NCBI GenBank assembly: GCA_023228885.1
Contig: JALOAJ010000022.1
Location: forward strand, 1-39,274
Length of the DNA: 39,274 bases
Source: Bacillota bacterium
GTDB lineage: Bacteria; Bacillota; Clostridia; Monoglobales; Firm-18
Direction of reading: 5' to 3'
Each line of letters starts with the position of its first letter. Position 1 is the first letter of the stretch. Under the pieces are notes generated by a model, which saw nothing but the letters and a program-made list of their open reading frames with translations, did not search any database and had not been told where the DNA came from. This document shows positions 9,130-19,900 of the stretch, piece by piece. The translations under genes were made by a program, and so were the position numbers.

Positions 9130-10707
9130 ATGTTTAAAAGATTTCTTTATATTGTTTTAACGGTTTCATTTGCCTCAACATTGCTGTTTGGGTGCGGTGG
9201 AAAAGAAAATTTAGGCAGCCCCGATGTAATCAAGTGGGTGGGCACGCCCAATATGCCGGTCGAATCGAATTCGATGGTGCAAAAATTCATTGAAGATAAA
9301 TACAATGTGCAGCTGGAGGTAAAAAGCATTACCATTGATTATTATCAAAAGCTGGGGGCGGACATTGCCGGCGGCGATGTGCCTGATGTTATGTTTATCA
9401 ACGAACCGCAAAATTGGCAACCGCTTGTTGACCAAGGTCTGTTAGCGGAAATAGACCAAGATTTTTTGAAAGATTACGCTCCTCGGCACTATGCCGCAAT
9501 TGAACAAGTTGATAAAACCATCTGGGCGGCGGGAATGTATAAGGACGCTCTCTATGCAGTGCCTAAAATTATGGGAAATGAATACAACACAGTTATGGTG
9601 TGGCGAGGCGACTGGTTGGATAATTTAGGCATAAAGCAAATACCCGATACAATAGATGAGTTTGAGTATAGCTTTAGAAAATTCAGGTATGACGACCCGG
9701 ACGGTAACGGCAAAAAGGATACATACGGGCTTACCGGAATGGGAGGTTCGGCACAGCGTCAGTTTGACGAAATATTCGGAGCATACGGCATAATGCCGGG
9801 GCAATGGAAGGTAGTTGGGGATAAAGTATGCAATTCAACAACGATGGATGCCGCAAAGGATGTTATTGCCCTTCTTAATCAATGGTACAAGGAAGAACTT
9901 ATTGACCCTGAAATGATTACAGACAAGCAAGATAATGTTGTCGAAAAACTGGAACAAGGAAGAATAGGCGCAATTCACACTGCCTTGTCGAATGTTTCAA
10001 TGAATCATCCTCAAGGACGAAGCAAATTTGAATCAATGAAAAAAACAAATCCAAATTCGGTTATTGAACAGCGGGTAGGTAAATTGCCTGCCGGACCATC
10101 GGGACAGCGAGGCGACTGGCTGTGGGGTCCGAGATCGAATTTTATTGTTTTTGGTTCACACCTTAAAAATGATGCGGAAAAAATGAGCAAAATACTTGAA
10201 ATATTAGACGATATAAATTATGACGAAGAAACTGCCCTAAAAGTTGTATTCGGCGATAGAGGCAGAACTTATGATTATATTGACCCTGAAATAGGGGCGG
10301 CCTCAGGCGTTAAGTACCTTCCCCCGTTTGATACAGACAAAAACGCAAGGGCAAAAGAAGGGATTGGTCAGCAGGGCTTTTTTAACATGCTTGCGCCGGT
10401 AAGCGACTGGGCGGCAATAGATGTGGCAAACAAATATGCTAATGCAGACTTTAAAAAAGAAAATGAGGAGCTTGCATATTGGGGCAGTTACCAAGATGAT
10501 TTGATGCGCCCGCAATTGCCTTCATCGATAAGATTTCAAGGCGATTTGGATAAGTTGAAAACAACGGCATATAGTGAATTTATTACCGGTGTGCGCTCAA
10601 TAGACAGTTGGGATGCTTTTGTAAATGAGTATATGGATAAAGGCGGCGCTATTCTTGAACAAGAGGCGCAAGAGTATTATGTTAATTATATTAAAGATAT
10701 AAAATAA
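9130..10707 (+). CDS. extracellular solute-binding lipoprotein of the sugar ABC transporter (YtcQ/LplA type)
   Basis: The signal peptide MFKRFLYIVLTVSFASTLLF ends in a lipobox LLFGC with Cys22 as the lipidated residue, so the mature protein is anchored outside the membrane. GGGAGGA lies 6 bases before the start. At 525 residues it is the usual size for the long LplA/YtcQ binding proteins of Firmicutes. Typical family features include an EF-hand-like loop DDPDGNGKKDTYGL in the N-terminal lobe, and a GTPNMP segment after the lipobox. It should capture oligosaccharides (probably from rhamnogalacturonan or a related plant polymer, from context) for the two permeases just upstream. Confidence 0.95.
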   Translation: MFKRFLYIVLTVSFASTLLFGCGGKENLGSPDVIKWVGTPNMPVESNSMVQKFIEDKYNVQLEVKSITIDYYQKLGADIAGGDVPDVMFINEPQNWQPLVDQGLLAEIDQDFLKDYAPRHYAAIEQVDKTIWAAGMYKDALYAVPKIMGNEYNTVMVWRGDWLDNLGIKQIPDTIDEFEYSFRKFRYDDPDGNGKKDTYGLTGMGGSAQRQFDEIFGAYGIMPGQWKVVGDKVCNSTTMDAAKDVIALLNQWYKEELIDPEMITDKQDNVVEKLEQGRIGAIHTALSNVSMNHPQGRSKFESMKKTNPNSVIEQRVGKLPAGPSGQRGDWLWGPRSNFIVFGSHLKNDAEKMSKILEILDDINYDEETALKVVFGDRGRTYDYIDPEIGAASGVKYLPPFDTDKNARAKEGIGQQGFFNMLAPVSDWAAIDVANKYANADFKKENEELAYWGSYQDDLMRPQLPSSIRFQGDLDKLKTTAYSEFITGVRSIDSWDAFVNEYMDKGGAILEQEAQEYYVNYIKDIK

Positions 10708-10731
10708 ATTGACGGCAAACCGCACATGCAC

Positions 10732-10825
10732 AAAGCACCATTTATACGCCTTATCCGGCTCATGATAAGCGCGTAGGTGCAAAACTTATTATAACTTTGT
10801 GAGCCCGGAAAGGCTAATGGTGCTT
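10732..10825 (+). promoter_or_regulatory. structured leader with mutually exclusive helices, unidentified
   Basis: In the 123-base gap before the first surface-protein gene, a hairpin pairs TACGC-CTTATC (10745-10755) with GATAAG-C-GCGTA (10764-10775): eleven pairs with one bulged C and an 8-base loop. The flanking GCACC (10735-10739) can extend this helix by pairing with GGTGC (10776-10780). Alternatively the longer AAGCACCATT (10733-10742) can pair with AATGGTGCTT (10816-10825), which ends 5 bases before the ATG. The two pairings compete for the same strand, as in an attenuator or riboswitch. I could not match it to a known riboswitch class, and no poly-U tract follows, so a translational rather than terminator mechanism is more likely if it is functional. 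Confidence 0.45.
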
Positions 10826-10849
10826 GGTATATGAAAAGGTATATGAAAA
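10826..10849 (+). repeat. 12-bp tandem repeat creating two in-frame start codons
   Basis: The 12-mer GGTATATGAAAA occurs twice back to back (10826-10837, 10838-10849). It gives two ATGs four codons apart, so the protein may start MKRYMKRKS or MKRKS. The paralogue at 21018 has only the second form. It looks like a slipped-strand duplication. Confidence 0.8.
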
Positions 10850-13800
10850 GAAAAAGCATTGTTAAGGTTTTATCAATTTGTCTTGCGTTGTCAATTTTTG
10901 CGGCAGTTGCCAATGATGCATTGATTATCAAAGCGGAAAACGGTAACATACCATCGCTGCAGTATGACATTCAAATGCAAGATTACGCAACGCCGCAAGG
11001 AGTTGAATTTTCAAACAGCAACCGCGCAAGCGCCGTTGCGGCGTATGAAACGGGCGGGCGGGATTTTGCCTATGTCGGCTCATCCAATGGTTTTACAATA
11101 TTCGACATTACCGACCCTTCGGAAATTTCAATAGTTCAAGAGATATCCGGAGACATTATTAAAACAGCCATATCGTCAAAGGGTGTTTTAGTTAAGGATG
11201 GCCGCCTTATAGTGGCAAACACAAAAACCAACAAAATAGAGTTTTACCAAATTGCAACCGACGGCAAGATAGGCAGCCCCTACAAATCAATAGACGGTAC
11301 AAGCATGAGCAAGCTTGAAACTTTGGATAACTATTTATTTATTGCGCAAAACAGCAACAAGGGTGTTGAGGTTTATGATTTGTCGGATATAGCTGACGGA
11401 GAAAGCATCGTATGCCTTGGCAACCGCGCAAGCAGCGTTCAGGCAAACAATTTTACGGTGGCGAAAATTTCGCAAAACCAATATAGAATATTTTTAATAG
11501 ACCGCGTGTCAGCTGATATAAGGCAATTTGTTATTTTTGATGTGGATATGACGGGCGGGGGTTTTGCGTTTACGGAATTATATAATAAAGTGCCCACGGA
11601 ATTTACATTCCCCAACCCATCCCAAACGCAAGTTTTTTACTTGGGCGACAATGTGTTGGTACTTGGATGCGGGACTGTAAACGATAACGGAAAAGACCAA
11701 ATAATGGTGGATGTATCAAACCCGGGGCAGCCGACGGAAATTACAACATACAGCGGCAGGGTACAAACATACAAATATTTGGGCGACGGGCATTATCTTG
11801 CAGGCACACCGGATAAATCGTTGGGGATTTATGTTTTTGCAGATGGCGCGCGCGCTCAAATAGGCGAAACATATGCTATACCCGGCGGGCAAGTTTATGA
11901 GGTTGCAGAGCATAAGGGGAATTTATTAATTGCAAACAGCTCGCAATTTTCCGTTTGGAGTTATAAAACGGAGGCAAGGATTTTTGATAGCTTGGATTGG
12001 ATTGAAGAAACATTTATTTTAAAAGGTCAAATACAAGGGCTTCGGGCGGGGGACATTGTAAATGCTTATGTTTTTGGGGAAAGCCACTTTGTAGATGAAT
12101 TTGATATAAACGGTTGTTTTGAGCTTCCCTTGCATTATTTGCCCGAAAATGGCGAATACCCGGTAGTCCTTTCGGTAAATCGTGACGGAACGCCTTTTGT
12201 GGCGGTTGAAAAAACAATCAATGTAAACATTTGTCCGCAGCTTAGCTTTTTGGATATCCTTTTAAATGACGATGAAATAACCTTCGAAATTCAAAATACT
12301 TACAACGAGCCTTTAAACAGCGCAATAATATTTGTCGCTTCGTATGGCGACAACAAACTGCTTGATTACGGGTATATCCCGCTAAATAATATGCCCTCGA
12401 AAGGCAAAACAGTAAAAACAGTATCGGTAAACTTGCAAGAAAAAGAATATTTAAAGATATTTGCCATAAACGCTTTGGAAGAATGCCGTCTTGTTTCGGA
12501 TATCTTGGTTATTCCCTCCACCGCGCAAGATGGGGTAAACAATGATATTGACATAAATTTAAATCCGCAACAAGATAAAATAGATATTATTGTCAATGTC
12601 AATCCGGCAGCTTTAGATGTTACAGTTTCGGCTGCAAATTGGCTGCAAGTTAAGTCAAAGACAGTCCTTTTAGTTAGCGACGCAGAAAACAACTTAGATG
12701 AGTTGCTGTTTATAAATGCTTTTGAAACTGATGAAAACGGCAGAGGGTCGGTTAAGTTTAAGCTGACAGGCAATGCGCAAGAGGGCGCCCAGTACAATGT
12801 GTGCGCTGCCATGGGCAACAATAATTGGAAGTCAACTACCGCTAAGTTTAGCTATTATACCGCAGAAACGATTTCTGCTGCATTGGATAAGCTGTATACG
12901 CAAAGCGATACCTTATCCATAATAAACCATGAAATATACCAAGGCGTATTTCAGCTTGACACAAGCGAGCAAAGCGCTTTCGGACAACTGAACAACTACC
13001 ATAAAGAGGCGGTTCTGTTAAAGCTTAGGTCAGAAAGGTTCGCAGATGTCAGCCAAGTTGTGAGGGTGTTTAACACAGAAATTTCAAGACAAAATATTTT
13101 ACAGTTGATAAACGGCATCACAAGTAACTATCATGATATTGGGGCGCTTATTGAACAAAATCATCACCTGCTTTTAATAAATATCGATTCCTTTTATTCA
13201 ATGCTTAGCGAAGGGCAAAAAGACGAATTTTATCAAAATTGGTTAAGCGGTAAAAATTTCGCAGATGTGGGTTTGTTGGAGTCCGCTTTTCAAGAAGGCG
13301 AAAAGGTTGTTTATGCAAGGTACATGCAGCATGGGTTTGTAGTGGATAATTCAATAATAGAAACCCATGGTCATAATCTTGGGCTGAGCTTGGATATTAT
13401 AGCAAAATATTCTGCTTTGAATCGCGAAGGGAAAATCACGGTAATTAAGGGTTTTGTTAAAAGCAATATAACAAGCGCCGCGGAAATAATTTCTGCATTT
13501 GATGCGGCGGTTGAAAGCTATAAAAATTCAGACGATAAGCCTGCAAGACAAACCGCCGGAGGCGGCGGCAGGGGCAGCGGGTTTTCTGTTGACGCCCTGA
13601 CAGCAGCCGAAACAGCGCCCGCGTCAATAGATAATGCGGAAGTAGACATGGATTTTGATTGGCAGTCATCCCCGCCGCTTAGAGATGTTAACAAGTCGCA
13701 ATGGTATTATACTGCGGTTACAAATCTGTATAAACGAAAAATTGTAGAGGGTGTAACCGACGGAGTTTTTGCACCCGAACAAAGCGTTACACGCGAAGAA

Positions 13801-14220
13801 TTTATAAAGATGTTAGTGCTTTCTTTTAATATTTTGGACGAAGGCGCCGTTACTGATTTTATAGATACCTCACCCAACAGATGGCATTACATATACATAG
13901 CCACAGGTGAAAGGTTCGGCATAACATCCGGAATTGACAGGGAAAGATTTGGAGTTGGGCAGCCCATTACCCGCGAAGAAATGGCTGTTATGGTGTGGCG
14001 AACTTTAAAGATATTGGATAGCGATGTGTTAAAAAAAGGTGAAGGCGCCGTTCAATTATTTGATGATGAACCCCAAATTAGCGACTTTGCGCATACCGGA
14101 GTTGCTGAAGTTGCAAAAGCAGGGATTATAAACGGATACGGAGATGGCAATTTTTATCCTCAACAGGTGTGTACAAGGGCGATGGCAGCTCAAGTTATTT
14201 ATAACATAATAAATGAATAA
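10831..14220 (+). CDS. surface protein: LVIVD beta-propeller, Ig-like modules, C-terminal SLH repeats
   Basis: The signal peptide MKRKSIVKVLSICLALSIFA follows the second of two possible ATGs (10831, 10843). LVIVD-type propeller repeats (for example FAYVGSSNGFTIFDITDPS) span about 10980-11970. Then come a bacterial Ig-like module (about 12240-12525) shared with other secreted proteins here, a second beta-sandwich, an unrecognised mostly helical stretch (12880-13520), a glycine-rich linker (GGGGRGSG) and three SLH repeats (13681-14217). The SLH repeats carry TREEF and TREEM, and TRAMA in the third, all at the position that contacts pyruvylated cell-wall polymer. It is thus an S-layer-anchored protein that displays a propeller, probably for ligand or polysaccharide binding; no catalytic motif was recognised. 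The first 1.13 kb is almost identical to the start of the gene at 21018. The ribosome-binding site is poor. Confidence 0.85.
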   Translation: MKRYMKRKSIVKVLSICLALSIFAAVANDALIIKAENGNIPSLQYDIQMQDYATPQGVEFSNSNRASAVAAYETGGRDFAYVGSSNGFTIFDITDPSEISIVQEISGDIIKTAISSKGVLVKDGRLIVANTKTNKIEFYQIATDGKIGSPYKSIDGTSMSKLETLDNYLFIAQNSNKGVEVYDLSDIADGESIVCLGNRASSVQANNFTVAKISQNQYRIFLIDRVSADIRQFVIFDVDMTGGGFAFTELYNKVPTEFTFPNPSQTQVFYLGDNVLVLGCGTVNDNGKDQIMVDVSNPGQPTEITTYSGRVQTYKYLGDGHYLAGTPDKSLGIYVFADGARAQIGETYAIPGGQVYEVAEHKGNLLIANSSQFSVWSYKTEARIFDSLDWIEETFILKGQIQGLRAGDIVNAYVFGESHFVDEFDINGCFELPLHYLPENGEYPVVLSVNRDGTPFVAVEKTINVNICPQLSFLDILLNDDEITFEIQNTYNEPLNSAIIFVASYGDNKLLDYGYIPLNNMPSKGKTVKTVSVNLQEKEYLKIFAINALEECRLVSDILVIPSTAQDGVNNDIDINLNPQQDKIDIIVNVNPAALDVTVSAANWLQVKSKTVLLVSDAENNLDELLFINAFETDENGRGSVKFKLTGNAQEGAQYNVCAAMGNNNWKSTTAKFSYYTAETISAALDKLYTQSDTLSIINHEIYQGVFQLDTSEQSAFGQLNNYHKEAVLLKLRSERFADVSQVVRVFNTEISRQNILQLINGITSNYHDIGALIEQNHHLLLINIDSFYSMLSEGQKDEFYQNWLSGKNFADVGLLESAFQEGEKVVYARYMQHGFVVDNSIIETHGHNLGLSLDIIAKYSALNREGKITVIKGFVKSNITSAAEIISAFDAAVESYKNSDDKPARQTAGGGGRGSGFSVDALTAAETAPASIDNAEVDMDFDWQSSPPLRDVNKSQWYYTAVTNLYKRKIVEGVTDGVFAPEQSVTREEFIKMLVLSFNILDEGAVTDFIDTSPNRWHYIYIATGERFGITSGIDRERFGVGQPITREEMAVMVWRTLKILDSDVLKKGEGAVQLFDDEPQISDFAHTGVAEVAKAGIINGYGDGNFYPQQVCTRAMAAQVIYNIINE
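10843..11972 (+). repeat. direct repeat copy A (signal peptide plus propeller), pairs with 21018-22150
   Basis: This 1130-base segment is nearly identical to 21018-22150. The proteins differ at about 16 of 376 positions by eye, with one extra codon in copy B. Similarity begins at the start codon and stops abruptly after the WSYKTE codons at the end of the propeller; upstream and downstream sequences are unrelated. Confidence 0.95.
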
Positions 14221-14233
14221 GGGGGAGAGAGCT

Positions 14234-16879
14234 GTGATAAAGCGTATTGCTGCAATGTGTATGTTGATTTGTTTTGCGCTTTCGGCAATTGTTGCACTTG
14301 CATCGGATGAAAAGCCGGTTGTTGCTGAAAATGCTATTGCAAAGCAGGTTGTACAATATTTGAAATTGATTGATGATGTGTCTGAAAGCGAGGTTACACG
14401 CGGCGAATTTGCTGCTGCGGTTGTGAGCCTTTTGGGAGAGTCGGATGCCGCCAAAGGCGGGCAAGAGCCAATTTTTTATGATGTAGGCTTAACTTATAAA
14501 TATTATGATGCAATTACTTACGGCGTTAATCGTGGTTTTATTTCCGTTGATGAAAACAGGCTTTTTAGACCGTTGGATGCCATAACATATGCAGAGGCGC
14601 TAAAATTAATTCTATCGGCGTTCGGATACGATTACATTGCAGACACCTCGGGCGGATACCCTATTGGATATTTAAACGCTGCAATGCAAGCCGGGCTTTC
14701 TTTACACACCGATTTAGGGCAATCTTTAAACAGAGCAAATGCCGTTGAACTGCTTTTTAAAGCCTTGAATATAGGTTATTACGAAAAAAGCGTTATAGGC
14801 GAAAAGATAGATTATCGAATTTTGAAGCCTTGGATGCAACATAAATTTGATTTGCATAAAATCGATGGCATAATCGAAAAAAATGAATACACCGCTTTGA
14901 CTTCGCCTAAAGGCTGTTATAAGGGAACGGTGGAAATTAACAAAACCCAATACAGCGTTGGGTCTACCGTTGCAGCATCCTTGCTGGGGCAAAGGGTTGC
15001 GGCATATGCGTTGCATGATGAACGAACGGACGACAAGCGTCTCATCGCGATTTCCATACATAGGGACAATATGGTTGTAACAATAGATGCGGCTGACATT
15101 GTTAGCGCCACCCCTTTTGAACTATCGTATTTTGATACGAACCATACAAGGAAGGTTAATGTTACCGGCGCCGATTTTATCTATAACGGCAAAGCATTGT
15201 CGCCCATTTTAGAGGATGATTTGGATATAAGCTACGGCACAATCACATTAATCGGTCATAATGATGTTAACACAGCGGATGTTGTTTTGGTGGAAACGTA
15301 TGAAAGCTATGTAGTGTCGGCTGTTGATGCGGATAATTATATAATTTATGATAAATACGGGCGCATCATTGAAGCGGACAGCCAAAGCTTTGTTCTTTCA
15401 AACATAAACGGTGACATTTTGGACATTTCCGTGCTTAAGCAGGATAATGTGATAGATGTTTTTCAAAGTAAAAGCGAATCGGGTAAAAAACTTATGAGAT
15501 GCCTTTTGGCAACGCCCAATTTGGTGGAAGGAAGCGTAACGGAGGTTTTTAAAGACGGAGAGCAAACATGGGCAGAAATAGGAGGAAGCCAATATCTTGT
15601 AAGCGATATGTATTTGGAGTTTTCAAATACAAAACCCTTTATTGCCCCGATAATAAAGGTTGGGCTTGAGGGCAAGTTTTTGATAAATAATTATGGCGTT
15701 ATTGTTGGGCTTGGGTCGGGGAAAGAAAGCATGCTATATGGCTTTTTGTTAGACTTAAAAAAGGCGCCCGGAATCAGCTCGGATATATTTTTGAAAATTT
15801 ATTCTCAAACAGGCGAATTTATAACATGCACGGCAACTGACAATATACTGATAAACGGCGAGAGGACAAAAAGCAATGCGCTGCTGGAATATCCCGATTT
15901 ATATGATGAGGAAGAACCGGCAACTTTAATTCCGCAAATAATACGCTATGATACAAAAGAAGGTTTAGCGCTCAACAGCATTGAAATAGCATCTAAAACA
16001 CCTGTTAAACCAAGCCAAAGCAGCAAGGACACGCTTGTTTTTAACGAGAGGATAACCGACGCTTATTACCGCGGTTCAAGTAAGTATGCAAGCGAGTATT
16101 TGTTTACCGATAAAACCATTATTTTTAATATTCCTTTGGATTTAAGCGAATATGCCGCCTATTCGGTTGCAAGCAAATCCATTTTAAGCAGTGACAGAAA
16201 ATATGATTTTGACATTTACAACAGCTCCCAAGCTTATGTTATCGGTGCGGCTGTTCTAAGGGAATCGGTGACGGTGGATTATTCTTCTCAGCAATCAATG
16301 ATTGTTGTAAAAGAAGCAGTTCATGTAATTGACGGCGACATGGGTGAAACAATAAAGCTTGTAGGTATGTATAGGGGAGAGGAAATCAGCCTATTGCCGA
16401 TAAGAGAAGGAATGTTTGACGGGATTGACAAGGGTGATATTATACAGGCGCTATTTGATGATAGATTTAAAGCCAATAGCGTAAAAGTGATTTTCAAAAA
16501 CGATGCTGCGCCGACGAATTACGATTTATCGGACCATCGAATATTTAAAGATACCTTTGCGAAAAGGGTGCCATCCTCCGAAAACCCCGGAACTGCATCT
16601 GATTTTGCTACATTGCTTATGGTGTACGGCATTTGTTACGCAAAAGAGGAGGGCGTTTTGGCGCTTGTGGGTTATGACAGCGCCAACTCGGTGTTTGCGG
16701 TATCCGTAAGCAATAATGCGCAAGTGTATGTGTGTGATTTAGATGACGGCAGGGTAAGGATAAACAAAGGCACCCTTGATATGGTTGCCCCTTCGGGTTC
16801 GCTAACCGGAACAAATGGTTCGAAGGTGCTTTTAAATTGCAGAAATGAAGTTGCAAGAGAAGTTTTTGTTATAAGATAA
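14234..16879 (+). CDS. surface protein with N-terminal SLH repeats and unknown body
   Basis: I chose the GTG at 14234 because GGGGGAGAGA (14221-14230) lies just before it and a clean signal peptide follows (MIKRIAAMCMLICFALSAIV). The in-frame ATG at 14213 overlaps the previous stop and precedes the ribosome-binding site, so it is unlikely. Residues about 45-180 contain SLH-like repeats (TRGEFAAAVV; FRPLDAITYAEALKLI; LNRANAVELLF) that should anchor the protein to the cell wall. The remaining 700 residues are mostly predicted beta-strand with alternating hydrophobic and acidic stretches, and resemble the bodies of other S-layer proteins of Clostridia. I recognise no catalytic domain. It sits 13 bases after the preceding SLH gene and 55 bases before the next, so it is in the same transcript. 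It could be a structural S-layer component. Confidence 0.85.
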   Translation: MIKRIAAMCMLICFALSAIVALASDEKPVVAENAIAKQVVQYLKLIDDVSESEVTRGEFAAAVVSLLGESDAAKGGQEPIFYDVGLTYKYYDAITYGVNRGFISVDENRLFRPLDAITYAEALKLILSAFGYDYIADTSGGYPIGYLNAAMQAGLSLHTDLGQSLNRANAVELLFKALNIGYYEKSVIGEKIDYRILKPWMQHKFDLHKIDGIIEKNEYTALTSPKGCYKGTVEINKTQYSVGSTVAASLLGQRVAAYALHDERTDDKRLIAISIHRDNMVVTIDAADIVSATPFELSYFDTNHTRKVNVTGADFIYNGKALSPILEDDLDISYGTITLIGHNDVNTADVVLVETYESYVVSAVDADNYIIYDKYGRIIEADSQSFVLSNINGDILDISVLKQDNVIDVFQSKSESGKKLMRCLLATPNLVEGSVTEVFKDGEQTWAEIGGSQYLVSDMYLEFSNTKPFIAPIIKVGLEGKFLINNYGVIVGLGSGKESMLYGFLLDLKKAPGISSDIFLKIYSQTGEFITCTATDNILINGERTKSNALLEYPDLYDEEEPATLIPQIIRYDTKEGLALNSIEIASKTPVKPSQSSKDTLVFNERITDAYYRGSSKYASEYLFTDKTIIFNIPLDLSEYAAYSVASKSILSSDRKYDFDIYNSSQAYVIGAAVLRESVTVDYSSQQSMIVVKEAVHVIDGDMGETIKLVGMYRGEEISLLPIREGMFDGIDKGDIIQALFDDRFKANSVKVIFKNDAAPTNYDLSDHRIFKDTFAKRVPSSENPGTASDFATLLMVYGICYAKEEGVLALVGYDSANSVFAVSVSNNAQVYVCDLDDGRVRINKGTLDMVAPSGSLTGTNGSKVLLNCRNEVAREVFVIR

Positions 16880-16934
16880 GCCCTAAGCGTTGCCCCTCAA
16901 ATTGGGGCGGCGCGCTAAAGTTAAAGGAGTAGAG

Positions 16935-19900
16935 ATGATGAAACGAATAATTGCCTTTTTAATGGTGGCTACCTTATTTGTAAAAGGTTTTGTAGTATTT
17001 GGCGATGAAAAAAGATTACCAAGCGATATAGGACCTAAAGAGCGTTTTTGGAACATGGCAATTTCGGGTGACAATGTTTATTTGGCAGACGGTACAGCAG
17101 GTTTTATGACTGTTGATGTGTCGGAACATGAAAACCCAAAAGAAATGGCAAGCACACTAACCGGAGGCAATGTGCTTACTGTTGAGGCGCAGGGTAATTA
17201 TGTTTTTGCCGTTTCAGGCGATTTTTTAAATATATATAATGCCTCAAACCCTTCAGAACCCGTTTTGATAAATAGTTTAGTTATTGAAAAAGGCGCCAAA
17301 AATATGCAGGTGCAAGGTAACATTCTTTTGGTTTATGGCGGCTCTTTTTTACAAATGTTCGATATTTCGTACCCTGCAAGCGCCGCTCCGTTAGCCGCTG
17401 TATCGGGAATCGGTAATTATTACTGCGGCTACGCGGATAACGATTATGTTTATTTAATAACTACCGGGTCGGAGCTGTTTATTTATGATATTAAAGAAAA
17501 AACTGCCCCCCGGTTGGTGTCCAAAACAGTGGTGGGAAATATAAATTACTCCCAAAAGATAATTGCACATGGCGATATACTTTACGCTACCGATTCATCA
17601 GGGTTGTTTGAAATTGATGTTTTGGACAAGGAAAAACCCAGCCTTATAAAATTTTACGAAAGCAACGATAAGCCAAATGCATTGCATGTGTACGAAAACA
17701 CGCTTATTGTGGGTATGTATAATTCGCAAAAGATTGTTATATACGATGCCAACAACCCCGGCGATTTAAAGCAGCTTAGCGTGGTGGAAATGGGAAGCCC
17801 CGTATACAGCGTAAAGCGCATAGGCAAGTATATATTTGTTTGCACTTTATCGGGATTGCAAATTGTTGACCTGTTTTATGAATACGACAGAAATCAACTG
17901 CCCATTGTAGAAAATGAATCTGCCGTTCTTGGCGAAAGAGCCTCAGGCGTTGAAACACAAAATCCGTTCGTTGATACAAAAGAGCATTGGGCTGAGGACT
18001 CCATTGCAAAAATGTATAAAAAGTCTGTCATTACAGGTATAAGCGACACGCTTTTTGTGCCGAATGAAAATGTTACAAGGGCTGAATTCTATGCTTTGGC
18101 GGTGCGGGCAAAGGGTTACAGGCTTAGGGAATATAAAGGGCGGTTTATCGATGTCGGCACAAGTGACTGGTATTGCGATATATTTGAAACAGCGCACCTT
18201 AACGCCCTTATACCTAATGAAATGGTCAAAGATGGGGCTGTTTTTCCGAACGCCCCGATAACGCGTGAAGAAATGGCTGCCGTTGTAGCGCTTTGTTTGG
18301 ACAAAAAGCCCGACAACGCAACAGAGCCCAAGCGTGAATTGTCTTTTGACGATAAAGATAAAATAAGCTTGAATTATATTGGCTTTGTACAGCAAATAGC
18401 CGAACTGGGCGTTGTTTCGGGAGATGAAAATAACAACTTTTTGCCCAAGGATAACCTGACAAGGGGCGAAAGTGCGGTTGTAGTTGAAAGAATGTTGGAT
18501 GTTGGCGCCCCCTCATACGAACCACCGGTTTTTCTTGACGATATAAAGTATGATATAGGCGCAAATAAGAAGGTGGCGTTGGAACAAATCCCGAACCTTC
18601 CGAAGGCGAGCAAAAACCCTGCCGGGTCATGGCAACAGCCGCCTACGGTTTTCAAAGTCTCTGAGGATGTTAAACCGGGAGACTTAATTAGTTTTTACGG
18701 GCAGGGGTTTTTAGATGATACTAAAATTTACATACAGCCGCTAAAACAAATTGCGCTTTCTCCCGACGCTGATGCCTTAGAATGCCTTGTTATAGATATT
18801 GATAAAAACGAAAATTATGCCGTTGCGCAAATACCAACTGAAATTGAGGCGGGCGCTTTTGCGGCATATTGCGAAAATAAGTATGGAATAAGTGTGCCAA
18901 TATTTATAAACACTGCAAGAATACAGTGGATTGACAGGGATATTGTTACAGGGGGCGAAGCGTTTCGCATAATAGGCAGAAATTTAGACGGACGAAATTT
19001 TGCTTCCGCCCTTGCCACCGGCGTGGCTTTGGTTGGCGAAGGTCAAATTTTTAACTTAGAGTTAAAATCAATTAATCCATACTGTGTTGAGGCAGTTGTT
19101 TCTTTTGATATACCGGATGGAAACTATCAGGTTTATGTCACTTCGGAAGGTGTGGTGTGGCATACAACCGATGAGATGCCGGGAGAAATTGAAGTTGTGC
19201 AAAATGTGTCTGACCCATTTGGTCTGGGGTACGCGTGGGCAAGAGAATTTAATTGGCAAAATGTTGCGGATATAACAAAAGCTCCGTATAATGTTGCGCC
19301 TAACATGCCTAACGATGTTACGGAACAAATACAGGCATCGATTGACCATGTTAAACAGCATGGCGGCGGCGTAGTGTATATACCGGAAGGAAAATATAAT
19401 ATTCGGGAACTCAAAGTGCCTGCTTATGTGGTGTTAAAGGGCGACGGCATGGAAAAAACAATTTTAAATTATATTAACAGGAATGCGGATGTAACAGGGA
19501 AAAATGTTATTTCTTCCGATGCGGACGGCAGAACTCTTGGCAGAACCGGCTTGTTCGGTTTGCAAATTTTGCTTGAGGATACGCCTGCCCAAAGCACGCC
19601 GGACCACTACATTTGGTTTGGAGAAAGCTGGGGGACAAATGTAGCAAACGAAGAAGAAAGAACAGCCCAATTTATATTTATAAAGCAGGTTAAGGTTGTT
19701 TCGCCCATGATAAGAAACGGCTTCGGCAGGGGGATGGGCGTGACGATAGTGGCAAAATCCCATGTTGCGATTGAAGATAGTATAATGTACGGTTTTCAGT
19801 CCATTCCCATGTCTAATTACATCAGCAAATATTCTTATTTGGTTAATAACCACTTTACATCATCAATCGGGAATTTATCATTGGTAGGCATTTGCGCAAT

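Noticed and set aside
10708..10842. Cyclic di-GMP (GEMM-type) riboswitch before the surface-protein gene
   Set aside because: Such switches do occur before surface genes, and a GCAAACC-like stretch is present, but the conserved core sequence and tetraloop-receptor arrangement could not be found in the right order.
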